DNA of 35,757 nucleotides from Bacillota bacterium. Its GTDB lineage: Bacteria > Bacillota > Clostridia > Oscillospirales > Oscillospiraceae. Location of the stretch: positions 1-35,757 of the forward strand of contig JAETOJ010000026.1 in assembly GCA_021768085.1 (NCBI GenBank). Reading direction: 5' to 3'. A model generated the notes under the pieces. That model did not search any database. It saw nothing but the letters and a program-made list of their open reading frames with translations, and was not told the origin of the DNA. Both the position numbers and the translations under genes were made by a program. Positions 7,256-14,818 of the stretch are shown piece by piece (positions within the stretch are counted from its first letter, which is position 1; each line of letters opens with the position of its first letter).

Positions 7256-8046
7256 TCGGCAACTTCGCCATCAAAGACGGTGACCGCCGGACCGGTCATA
7301 AACATATGGCCGGTTTTTTCGTCCCAGCGGACGCTCAAATCCCCTCCAGCCAGGTGGATCACCGCCTCCCGGTTCAGCTTTCCCTGGGCGGCCATGGCCG
7401 CCGCCGAGGCGCAGGCCCCGGTGCCGCAGGCCATCGTCTCGCCGCTGCCCCGTTCCCAGACCCGCATCCGCAGCTCCCCCCGCTTCACCACCCGGACGAA
7501 CTCCACATTGATCCGCTCGGGGAACGCCGGGTGATTCTCCACCAGCGGGCCCAGCTCCGCCAGCTTCAGGGCGCCGGGATCCGCCGTCTCAATCACCCCG
7601 TGGGGATTGCCCATGGACACCGGATAGACTGTATAGGTATTTCCCTTTATTGTAATTGTGGTGGGCTCACCCAGCTCCGGTATACCCATGCCCACTACCG
7701 CCCCGGTCACCGTCCCGCAGCCGATCAGCAATGCCAGCTCCCGATCTCCCGCCGCCGTCTCTATGGTGAGGTGGGCCCGATCCGTCAGCCGCTTATCGTA
7801 GACATATTTTCCAAAGCACCGGATGCCGTTGCCGCACATGGCCCCCTCGGAGCCGTCGGCGTTGAACATCCGCATCCGAAAGTCCGCCCGCCGGGACGGG
7901 CAGACGCAGATGATCCCGTCCCCGCCCACCCCGAAGTGGCGGTTGGACAGCCGGCGGGACAGCCCCCCGGGATCCTCCGGCATCCCCTCCATGCAGTTGA
8001 GGAAGATATAGTCGTTTCCCAGGCCGTGCATTTTGGTAAAGCGCAT
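7252..8046 (-). CDS. dapF: Diaminopimelate epimerase
   Basis: A 264-aa cofactor-independent racemase that converts LL-DAP to meso-DAP for peptidoglycan and lysine. Seen: FTKMHGLGNDYIF at the start, GGDGII, the first catalytic cysteine in AMCGNGIRCFG (Cys71) and the second in GETMACGTGACAS (Cys207), so both halves of the two-base active site are intact. The ATG is fixed by AAGGAGG 9 bases upstream. The start codon lies inside a perfect inverted repeat (8041-8078) that should restrict translation. It follows glnA by 62 bp on the same strand and precedes dapL. Confidence 0.96.
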   Translation of the reverse strand: MRFTKMHGLGNDYIFLNCMEGMPEDPGGLSRRLSNRHFGVGGDGIICVCPSRRADFRMRMFNADGSEGAMCGNGIRCFGKYVYDKRLTDRAHLTIETAAGDRELALLIGCGTVTGAVVGMGIPELGEPTTITIKGNTYTVYPVSMGNPHGVIETADPGALKLAELGPLVENHPAFPERINVEFVRVVKRGELRMRVWERGSGETMACGTGACASAAAMAAQGKLNREAVIHLAGGDLSVRWDEKTGHMFMTGPAVTVFDGEVAD

Positions 8047-8078
8047 ACGCTCCCCTCCTTACAGAGGAGCGTATGCGC
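8041..8078 (-). promoter_or_regulatory. Hairpin enclosing the dapF start codon
   Basis: A perfect 13-bp inverted repeat, GCGCATACGCTCC / GGAGCGTATGCGC with a 12-base loop, contains the dapF ATG in its 3' arm and presents the AAGGAGG Shine-Dalgarno in or beside the loop. There is no T tract, so it is not an ordinary terminator for glnA. It looks like a translational control structure, but this is inference. Confidence 0.6.
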
Positions 8079-8108
8079 CTGGATTGTCCTGATATGAATC
8101 TCCCCGGA

Positions 8109-9440
8109 TCAGTAGTTAATAATGTACTTGTCCCGCTCCCAGGAGGACACGCGGGTGCAGTATTCCCGCCACTCCGCCTCCTTGCCTGCGATATACTGGC
8201 TGGACACGTGCTGGCCCAGGGTGGCCATCACCAGCTTGTCCTTCTTCATGGCCGCCAGGGCCTCCTCCAGGGAGCCGGGCAGAGCCTCCACCCCCCGGCG
8301 CTTTCGGGTGGCGGGGGTCATGGCGAAGATATTCTCCGTCACCTCCGGGGGCGGGGTCATGCCCTTGGCAATGCCATCCAGCCCCGCCGCCAGACACACC
8401 GCCAGGGACAGGTAGGGGTTGCAGGCCGGATCGGGGCAGCGCAGCTCCACCCGGGTGCCCTGCCCCCGGCTGGCCGGGATGCGAATCAAGGTGGAGCGGT
8501 TGGAGGCTGACCAGGCCATGTAGCAGGGCGCCTCGAAGCCGGGTACCAGCCGCTTGTAAGAGTTCACCAGGGGATTGGTGATGGCCGCCATCCCCTTCAT
8601 GTGGCGGAGTATGCCCGCAATGAAAGCGTAGCACTCCCGGGACAGGCCCTTCTCCCCCTTCTCGTCGAAGAACACGTTTCTCCCGTCCCGGTACAGGGAC
8701 ATATTGGTGTGCATCCCGTTCCCGGCCAGGCCGTAGATGGGCTTGGGCATGAAGGTGGCGTGGAGATTGTCCCGCTGGGCAATGGTTTTCACCGCCAGCT
8801 TGAAGGTCATGATCTTGTCGGCGCACTCCAGGGCGGGGGCGTATTTGAAATCGATCTCGTGCTGGCCCGGGGCCACCTCATGGTGGGACGCCTCGATCTC
8901 ATAGCCCATCTGCTCCAGGGCCAGGCAGATCCGCCGCCGGGTGGGCTCGCCGTGATCCAGGGGGCCCAGGTCGAAATAGCCCGCCTCGTCGTTGGTTTTG
9001 GTGGTGGGCTTGCCCTCGTCGTCGGTCTGGAACAGGAAAAACTCCGCCTCCGGGCCCACGTTAAAGGTGTCGTAGCCCATGGCCCGGGCCCGCTCCAGCA
9101 CCCGCTCCAGCACCCCCCGGGGATCGCCCACAAAGGAGGAGCCGTCCGGATTGTGCACGTCGCAGATCAGCCGGGCCACCTTGGCCTCCTGGGGCTCCCA
9201 GGGAAAGATGACAAAGCTGTCCAGGTCGGGGTACAGGTACTGATCGGACTCGTTGATGCGGACAAAGCCCTCAATGGAGGACCCGTCCAGCATGATCTCG
9301 TTGTTCACCGCCCGCTCCACCTGAGAGGCGGTGATGGCCACGTTCTTCAGCTGGCCAAAAATATCCGTAAACTGCATCCGGATAAATTTTACGTCCTCCT
9401 CCCGCACAATGCGGATGATGTCCTCTTTGGTATAGCCCAT
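8109..9440 (-). CDS. glnA: Glutamine synthetase type I
   Basis: A 443-aa GlnA of the shorter GSI-alpha type common in Firmicutes; it makes glutamine from glutamate, ammonia and ATP. Seen: the N-terminal beta-grasp part (VKFIRMQFTDIFGQLKNV, DGSSIEGF), metal-site motifs NVGPEAEFFLF and HHEVAPGQHEIDF, the ammonia/ATP region NLHATFMPKP and GNGMHTNMSL, and NRSTLIRIPASRG. I chose ATG 9440 with AAAGGA upstream; the frame stays open for about 90 bases more but that part does not resemble the family. No adenylylation-type Tyr motif was evident, as expected for GSI-alpha. Confidence 0.96.
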   Translation of the reverse strand: MGYTKEDIIRIVREEDVKFIRMQFTDIFGQLKNVAITASQVERAVNNEIMLDGSSIEGFVRINESDQYLYPDLDSFVIFPWEPQEAKVARLICDVHNPDGSSFVGDPRGVLERVLERARAMGYDTFNVGPEAEFFLFQTDDEGKPTTKTNDEAGYFDLGPLDHGEPTRRRICLALEQMGYEIEASHHEVAPGQHEIDFKYAPALECADKIMTFKLAVKTIAQRDNLHATFMPKPIYGLAGNGMHTNMSLYRDGRNVFFDEKGEKGLSRECYAFIAGILRHMKGMAAITNPLVNSYKRLVPGFEAPCYMAWSASNRSTLIRIPASRGQGTRVELRCPDPACNPYLSLAVCLAAGLDGIAKGMTPPPEVTENIFAMTPATRKRRGVEALPGSLEEALAAMKKDKLVMATLGQHVSSQYIAGKEAEWREYCTRVSSWERDKYIINY

Positions 9441-9548
9441 GTTCCTTTCCTCTTTCCCGGCGGCCCCGGCGGGCGTTTGCCTCAAACCGGGAGGCGGCGC
9501 TTCAGCCATCGGCCCCGAAACGTCATCCACCTCTCAAAATATGAGTTC

Positions 9549-9576
9549 AGTATATCATAAGGGCTGTTTTTGTCAA
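9549..9576 (-). promoter_or_regulatory. Vegetative promoter of glnA
   Basis: On the minus strand TTGACA and TATACT are separated by 16 bases, close to consensus, about 110 bp upstream of the chosen glnA ATG. I could not identify a GlnR-type operator with confidence. Confidence 0.7.
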
Positions 9577-9766
9577 TGAATTTCTGCTCCTATGCAAAAT
9601 TTCAGCTCATAAATCAGGTTCACCCCCCATGGATTCCTGTTTTTTGTAAAATCTCACACTTGGGTTTGCTTGCCCCTCAGGGCGGCGCATATCCCCAAAT
9701 GCTGGAATTATGGGCAAAAAACATAGTTTCCTGGTGAAAAACAATAAAATTCCGGCCTCTTTTTAC

Positions 9767-9795
9767 TTGACAATCCCGGATACCCTGTTTAAAAT
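9767..9795 (+). promoter_or_regulatory. Vegetative promoter of ppdK
   Basis: TTGACA and TAAAAT are separated by 17 bases, 65 bp upstream of the ppdK ATG. The stretch 9577-9766 between the divergent glnA and ppdK promoters is AT-rich and holds no gene I can support. Confidence 0.7.
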
Positions 9796-9860
9796 AATAG
9801 AGCAATTTGCAGGAAATATTTCATTTCACATCTTGAAGTTTATTTTGGAGGTATGTCGCA

Positions 9861-12491
9861 ATGGATCACAAGTACGTCTACCTGTTCTCAGAGGGCAACG
9901 CCAATATGCGGGAGCTTCTGGGCGGCAAAGGGGCAAACCTGGCGGAGATGACCAACATCGGTCTGCCCGTCCCCCAGGGCTTCACCATCACCACCGAAGC
10001 CTGCACCCGCTACTACGACGACGGGCGTAAAATTGGCGATGACATCCAGGCTGAGATCATGGCGTATATTGACAAGCTGGAGTCCATCACCGGCAAGAAG
10101 TTCGGCGATCAGGAGAACCCCCTGCTTGTCTCCGTCCGCTCCGGTGCCCGGGCCTCTATGCCCGGCATGATGGATACCATCCTGAACCTGGGCCTGAATG
10201 AGGACGTGGTGGCGGTGCTGTCCGCCAAATCCGGCAACCCCCGCTGGGCCTGGGACTGCTACCGCCGGTTCATCCAGATGTACTCCGACGTGGTGATGGA
10301 GGTGGGCAAGAAGTACTTCGAGCAGCTCATCGACCAGATGAAGGAGAAGAAGGGCGTCACCCAGGATGTGGAGCTCACCGCCGACGATCTGAAGGAACTG
10401 GCCGGCCAGTTCAAGGCGGAATATAAGGATAAAATCGGCGCCGACTTCCCTGCCGACCCCAAGGAGCAGCTGATGGGCGCCATCCAGGCCGTGTTCCGCT
10501 CCTGGGACAACCCCCGGGCCAACGTCTACCGCCGGGACAACGACATCCCCTACTCCTGGGGCACCGCTGTCAACGTGCAGTCCATGGCCTTCGGCAACAT
10601 GGGCGACGACTGCGGCACCGGCGTGGCCTTCACCCGCAACCCTGCCACCGGTGAGAAGAAGCTGTTCGGCGAGTTTTTGACCAACGCCCAGGGCGAGGAC
10701 GTGGTGGCCGGCGTGCGCACTCCCATGCCCATCAGCGAGATGGCGGACAAGTTCCCCGAGGCCTTCGCCCAGTTTGAGCAGGTTTGCAAGACCCTGGAGG
10801 ATCACTACCGGGATATGCAGGACATGGAGTTCACCGTGGAGCACGGCAAGCTGTATATGCTCCAGACCCGCAACGGCAAGCGCACCCCCGCCGCCGCCCT
10901 GAAAATCGCCTGCGACCTGGTGGACGAGGGCATGATCGACGAGAAGAAGGCAGTGGCCATGATTGAGCCCCGCTCTCTGGACACCCTGCTCCACCCCCAG
11001 TTTGACGGCGCTGCCCTGAAAGAGGCCCCCGTGCTGGCCGGCGCCCTGGGCGCCTCCCCCGGCGCCGCCTCCGGCCGCGTCGTGTTCACCGCCGAGGAGG
11101 CCAAGGAGTGGGCCGCCAAGGGCGAGAAGGTGGTTCTGGTTCGGCTGGAGACCTCCCCCGAGGACATTGAGGGCATGAAGGCCGCCCAGGGCATCCTCAC
11201 CGTGCGGGGCGGCATGACCTCCCACGCCGCCGTGGTGGCCCGGGGCATGGGCAAGTGCTGCGTGTCCGGCTGCGGCGAGATCAAGATGGACGAGGCCAAC
11301 AAGCAGTTTGAGCTGGCGGGCAAGACCTTCCACGAGGGCGACTGGCTTTCCCTGGACGGCTCCACCGGCAAGATCTACGACGGCGCCATCCCCACTGTCC
11401 CCGCCTCCATCGGCGGCGAGTTCGGCCGGGTGATGGCCTGGGCGGACAAGTACCGCCGCCTGGAGGTGCGCACCAACGCCGATACCCCCCACGACGCCGC
11501 TCAGGCCAAGAAGTTTGGTGCTCAGGGCATCGGCCTGTGCCGCACCGAGCATATGTTCTTCGACGAAGACCGCATCCCCGCCATCCGGGAAATGATCTGC
11601 TCCGACACCGTGGAGCAGCGGGAGAAGGCCCTGGCCAAGCTGGAGCCCATGCAGCAGTCCGATTTTGAGGGCATCTACGAGGCCATGGAAGGCCTGCCCG
11701 TCACCATCCGGTTCCTGGATCCCCCGCTGCACGAGTTTGTCCCCACCGAGGAGGCCGATATTGAGAAGCTGGCCACCGAAATGGGCAAGACTGTGACCGA
11801 GATCAAGGCCATCATCGCTGCCCTTCACGAGTTCAACCCCATGATGGGCCACCGCGGCTGCCGCCTGAGCGTCACCTTCCCTGAGATCGCCAGGATGCAG
11901 ACCAAGGCTGTCATCAAGGCCGCCCTGGCCGTCCAGGCCCGCCATCCGGAGTGGACAATTGTCCCCGAGATCATGATCCCCCTGGTGGGCGAGCTGAAGG
12001 AATTCGCCTATGTAAAGGACATTGTCACCAGCGTGGCCGATGAGCTGCTGGAGGCCGCGGGCTCCAGCATGACCTACAAGGTGGGCAACATGATCGAGAC
12101 CCCCCGGGCCGCCATGACCGCCGATGACATCGCCCCCATCTCCGACTTCTTCTCCTTCGGCTCCAATGACCTGACCCAGCTGGTGTTCGGCTTCAGCCGG
12201 GACGACGCGGGCAAGTTCCTGGGCGCCTACTATGATAAAAAGATTTATGAGCAGGATCCCTTTGCCAAGCTGGATCAGCACGGCGTGGGCCGCCTGATCG
12301 CCAATGCCACCCGCTGGGGCCGCTCCACCCATCCTGGCATCCACGTGGGCGTCTGCGGCGAGCACGGCGGTGACCCCTCCTCCGTGGAGTTCTTCCACAA
12401 AATCGGACTGGACTATGTGTCCTGCTCTCCCTTCCGGGTGCCCATTGCCCGGCTGAGCGCCGCCCAGGCGGCCATTGCCGACGACAGGTGA
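9861..12491 (+). CDS. ppdK: Pyruvate, phosphate dikinase
   Basis: An 876-aa enzyme that interconverts pyruvate, ATP and phosphate with PEP, AMP and pyrophosphate; in fermentative clostridia it can run in either direction. Domains in order: N-terminal ATP-grasp nucleotide-binding part (GGKGANLAEM near the start; SVRSGARASMPGMMDTILNLG), the central swivelling His domain with GGMTSHAAVVARG (catalytic His at residue 455, as in the Clostridium symbiosum enzyme), and the C-terminal PEP/pyruvate barrel with GLCRTEHMFF, GSNDLTQLVFGFSRDD and the GVCGEHGGD cysteine at about residue 832. Length is typical. GGAGG lies 9 bases before ATG. A strong terminator follows. Confidence 0.98.
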   Translation: MDHKYVYLFSEGNANMRELLGGKGANLAEMTNIGLPVPQGFTITTEACTRYYDDGRKIGDDIQAEIMAYIDKLESITGKKFGDQENPLLVSVRSGARASMPGMMDTILNLGLNEDVVAVLSAKSGNPRWAWDCYRRFIQMYSDVVMEVGKKYFEQLIDQMKEKKGVTQDVELTADDLKELAGQFKAEYKDKIGADFPADPKEQLMGAIQAVFRSWDNPRANVYRRDNDIPYSWGTAVNVQSMAFGNMGDDCGTGVAFTRNPATGEKKLFGEFLTNAQGEDVVAGVRTPMPISEMADKFPEAFAQFEQVCKTLEDHYRDMQDMEFTVEHGKLYMLQTRNGKRTPAAALKIACDLVDEGMIDEKKAVAMIEPRSLDTLLHPQFDGAALKEAPVLAGALGASPGAASGRVVFTAEEAKEWAAKGEKVVLVRLETSPEDIEGMKAAQGILTVRGGMTSHAAVVARGMGKCCVSGCGEIKMDEANKQFELAGKTFHEGDWLSLDGSTGKIYDGAIPTVPASIGGEFGRVMAWADKYRRLEVRTNADTPHDAAQAKKFGAQGIGLCRTEHMFFDEDRIPAIREMICSDTVEQREKALAKLEPMQQSDFEGIYEAMEGLPVTIRFLDPPLHEFVPTEEADIEKLATEMGKTVTEIKAIIAALHEFNPMMGHRGCRLSVTFPEIARMQTKAVIKAALAVQARHPEWTIVPEIMIPLVGELKEFAYVKDIVTSVADELLEAAGSSMTYKVGNMIETPRAAMTADDIAPISDFFSFGSNDLTQLVFGFSRDDAGKFLGAYYDKKIYEQDPFAKLDQHGVGRLIANATRWGRSTHPGIHVGVCGEHGGDPSSVEFFHKIGLDYVSCSPFRVPIARLSAAQAAIADDR

Positions 12492-12522
12492 TACTCCTTG
12501 TCAGCATCTAAAGAATAACTCC

Positions 12523-12560
12523 GCGGCGCGCCTGAGATGTTCAGGCGCGCCGCATTTTCC
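12523..12560 (+). terminator. Terminator of ppdK
   Basis: A perfect 13-bp stem (GCGGCGCGCCTGA / TCAGGCGCGCCGC, loop GATGT) is followed by ATTTTCCC, 32 bp after the ppdK stop. Confidence 0.85.
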
Positions 12561-12580
12561 CTTACCGTGGCGCCCCCTTT

Positions 12581-12609
12581 AATATGGACACGCCGCTCCC
12601 GCATACAGT
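12581..12609 (+). promoter_or_regulatory. Candidate SigE-type promoter of sigK
   Basis: AATAT (-35 like) and CATACAGT (-10 like, near SigE consensus CATACAnT) are separated by 16 bases, immediately upstream of the sigK ribosome site. In Bacillus sigK is first transcribed by SigE, and SigK itself accepts a similar -10. This is pattern-based inference. Confidence 0.5.
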
Positions 12610-12627
12610 TAAGCGGAGGTGGTATCC

Positions 12628-13317
12628 ATGTGGACGGCATGGCTGTTATTGACGTTAAACGGACTATTTTTTACCCTGCGGTTGGCGGGAAATACGGGTT
12701 CCTTCCCTCGGGCCCTCACTCGGGAGGAGGAGCAGGACTGCCTGGAACGGATGGCCCAGGGCGATACGGACGCGCGGGATGAGCTAATTGAGCACAATCT
12801 GCGGCTGGTGGCGCACATTGTCAAAAAATACTATACCCCCAACGGCGACCAGGACGATTTGATCTCTATCGGAACTATTGGCCTAATCAAAGGGGTATCC
12901 ACCTTCAAACCGGACAAAAACGTGCGGCTTGCCACCTATGCCAGCCGATGCATTGAGAACGAGATTCTGATGTATTTCCGCTCTCAGCGCAAGCTCCAGG
13001 GGGAACTTTCTCTCTCCGATTCCTTGGATAGCGATGGGGAAAACGGTTCACTGTCTCTCATTGATGTGGTTCGGGTAGACGACAATATGCTGGAGGAGCT
13101 GGATCTCCGGGACGCCTGCGCCAAGGTGCGGCGGTGCGTGGACGCCTGCCTGACTGGCCGGGAGGCCCACATCATCCGCCTGCGCTACGGGTTGAACGAT
13201 CAGCCCCCCCTCACCCAACGGGAGATCGCATCACTGTGCGGGATTTCCCGCTCCTATGTGTCTCGTATCGAAAAAAAGGCCCTGGAAAAGCTGCGGATTG
13301 AATACGATAAATGCTGA
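12628..13317 (+). CDS. sigK: RNA polymerase sigma factor SigK (pro-SigK)
   Basis: A 229-aa sigma-70 family protein directing late mother-cell transcription in sporulation. A hydrophobic N-terminus of about 25 residues (WTAWLLLTLNGLFFTLRL) followed by SFPRALTREEEQ matches the membrane-tethering pro-sequence removed on SigK activation. Region 2 (DARDELIEHNLRLVAHIVKKY, DDLISIGTIGLIKGV, LATYASRCIENEILMYFRS) and region 4 (TQREIASLCGISRSYVSRIEKKALEKL) are intact, with no skin-like interruption. ATG 12628 is set by GGAGG 9 bases upstream; a GTG 9 bases earlier abuts that site. A strong terminator follows. Confidence 0.93.
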   Translation: MWTAWLLLTLNGLFFTLRLAGNTGSFPRALTREEEQDCLERMAQGDTDARDELIEHNLRLVAHIVKKYYTPNGDQDDLISIGTIGLIKGVSTFKPDKNVRLATYASRCIENEILMYFRSQRKLQGELSLSDSLDSDGENGSLSLIDVVRVDDNMLEELDLRDACAKVRRCVDACLTGREAHIIRLRYGLNDQPPLTQREIASLCGISRSYVSRIEKKALEKLRIEYDKC

Positions 13318-13387
13318 ACCTCAGTTAACCTTGACGATCAGAGAGGAAAATGTATACCGATTCCCTGTGTCGGCTCCCTATACCTGC

Positions 13388-13422
13388 GGCGGTTTTAAGT
13401 TCTTAAAACCGCCACCTTTTTT
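13388..13422 (+). terminator. Terminator of sigK
   Basis: A perfect stem GGCGGTTTTAAG / CTTAAAACCGCC is followed by ACCTTTTTT. It isolates sigK from the solute-binding protein gene. Confidence 0.88.
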
Positions 13423-13493
13423 GCATTACTTCGGAGACAAGCAAGGTACCGCCTCCGTTCTCAGAAAATCTGGTCAGCAGCGTTTTGTTGTGG

Positions 13494-13522
13494 TTGAAAT
13501 CCCGCTTCAGGAATGCTATAAT
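13494..13522 (+). promoter_or_regulatory. Promoter of the solute-binding protein gene
   Basis: TTGAAA and TATAAT are separated by 17 bases, 34 bp before the ATG. It probably drives both the lipoprotein and the chemoreceptor behind it. Confidence 0.75.
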
Positions 13523-13555
13523 GTTTCCGCAAAATGATGGGAGGACTGGAAAACC

Positions 13556-14791
13556 ATGGCAAAATGGCTTTTTCGTTTCACATTATCTGTCTGCCTCTTG
13601 TCCCTGCTGTCCGCCTGCGACAGCCAGCCACCACTTCCAGACGAGAGCCAGCCTGTAATGGACACTGTGGCCCTGACCGTATGGGGCGCGGAGGAGGACG
13701 AGGCGCTGCTTACTCAGATGTTTGCCTCGTTCCAGACTCATTACGCCGGGCAGGCCGACTTCCGCATCACCTACCAGGCCCAGAGCGAATCCAACTGCAA
13801 GGACGTGCTGCTGGGTAATCTGGAAGGCGGCGCGGATGTGTTCGCCTTCGCCGACGATCAGGTGGCCGCTCTGGCCGCCGCCGGCGGTCTGGATCCGATT
13901 CCAGACGAGGCGGGGATACGCGAATCCTCTCTGCCTACCGCGGTGGAGGCGGCCAGCGTGGGGGGCACCCTGTACGCCTACCCGCTAACGGCGGATAACG
14001 GTTATTTTCTGTACTACAATAAGGCATATTTCACCGATGAGGATATCCAAAGCCTGGAGCGTATGCTGGAGGTGGCGGCCCAGGCTGAGCGGCTGGTAAC
14101 GATGGACTGGTCTTCGGCGTGGTATGTCTACGCCTTCTTCGGCAACACTGGGTTGGAGGTAGGGCTCAACGAGGACGGGCTGACAAACTACTGCACCTGG
14201 AACAGCACTGACGGCCTCATTCGGGGCACCGACGTGGCCCAGGCGATGCTGAATATTGCGGCCAGTCCCGCCTTTCTCAACTGTCAGGATGGGGAATTTC
14301 TCGCCGGGGTGCAGGACGGCACGGTGATCGCCGGCATCAGCGGCGTCTGGAACGCGGTGGCCGTGCAGAAGGCCTGGGGTGGCAACATGGGTGCGGCTAA
14401 GCTGCCCACGTTCACCTGCGCAGGGCAGCAGATCCAGATGGCGTCCTTCTCCGGCTGCAAGCTCATCGGCGTAAACGCCTACTCTAAGCACCCAGACTGG
14501 GCCGCACGGCTGGCGGAATGGATCACCAGCGAGGAAAACCAGCGCCTGCGTTTCGAGGTGCGGGGCCAGGGCCCGGCCAACGTCAGTGCGGCCAACTCTC
14601 CGGAGGTTCAGTCCTCCCCCGCTATTTCGGCCCTGTTGGCCCAAGCCAACTACTCCCAGCTTCAACGGGTAGGCGGGAAGTTCTGGGATCCTGTCACCGA
14701 GTTCGCTACCAGCATGGCTCAGGGGAACCCCTCCGGCGCATCCCTTCAAAGCCAGTTGGATCGGATGGTGGAAGGCGTTACCCAACGATAA
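13556..14791 (+). CDS. Extracellular sugar-type solute-binding lipoprotein
   Basis: A 411-aa exported lipoprotein: hydrophobic signal, then a lipobox LLSAC with Cys at about residue 21. The mature part resembles ABC-type solute-binding proteins of the maltose/sugar group: LTVWGAEEDEALLTQMFASFQ at the start, DVFAFADDQVAALAAAGGLDPI, and a hinge region YAYPLTADNGYFLYYNKAYF. No permease or ATPase gene lies nearby. Instead a methyl-accepting protein gene follows after 27 bp, so it may present a ligand to the receptor rather than feed a transporter; that is inference. GGGAGG precedes the ATG by about 11 bases. The substrate cannot be told from sequence. Confidence 0.82.
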   Translation: MAKWLFRFTLSVCLLSLLSACDSQPPLPDESQPVMDTVALTVWGAEEDEALLTQMFASFQTHYAGQADFRITYQAQSESNCKDVLLGNLEGGADVFAFADDQVAALAAAGGLDPIPDEAGIRESSLPTAVEAASVGGTLYAYPLTADNGYFLYYNKAYFTDEDIQSLERMLEVAAQAERLVTMDWSSAWYVYAFFGNTGLEVGLNEDGLTNYCTWNSTDGLIRGTDVAQAMLNIAASPAFLNCQDGEFLAGVQDGTVIAGISGVWNAVAVQKAWGGNMGAAKLPTFTCAGQQIQMASFSGCKLIGVNAYSKHPDWAARLAEWITSEENQRLRFEVRGQGPANVSAANSPEVQSSPAISALLAQANYSQLQRVGGKFWDPVTEFATSMAQGNPSGASLQSQLDRMVEGVTQR

Positions 14792-14818
14792 GTACATTTA
14801 TAGTCGGGAGGAAGTTCC

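Noticed and set aside
9888..12398. An 836-aa open frame antisense to ppdK
   Set aside because: Low-complexity Gly/His/Leu-rich translation caused by GC-biased codons of ppdK on the other strand; ppdK is clearly the real gene.
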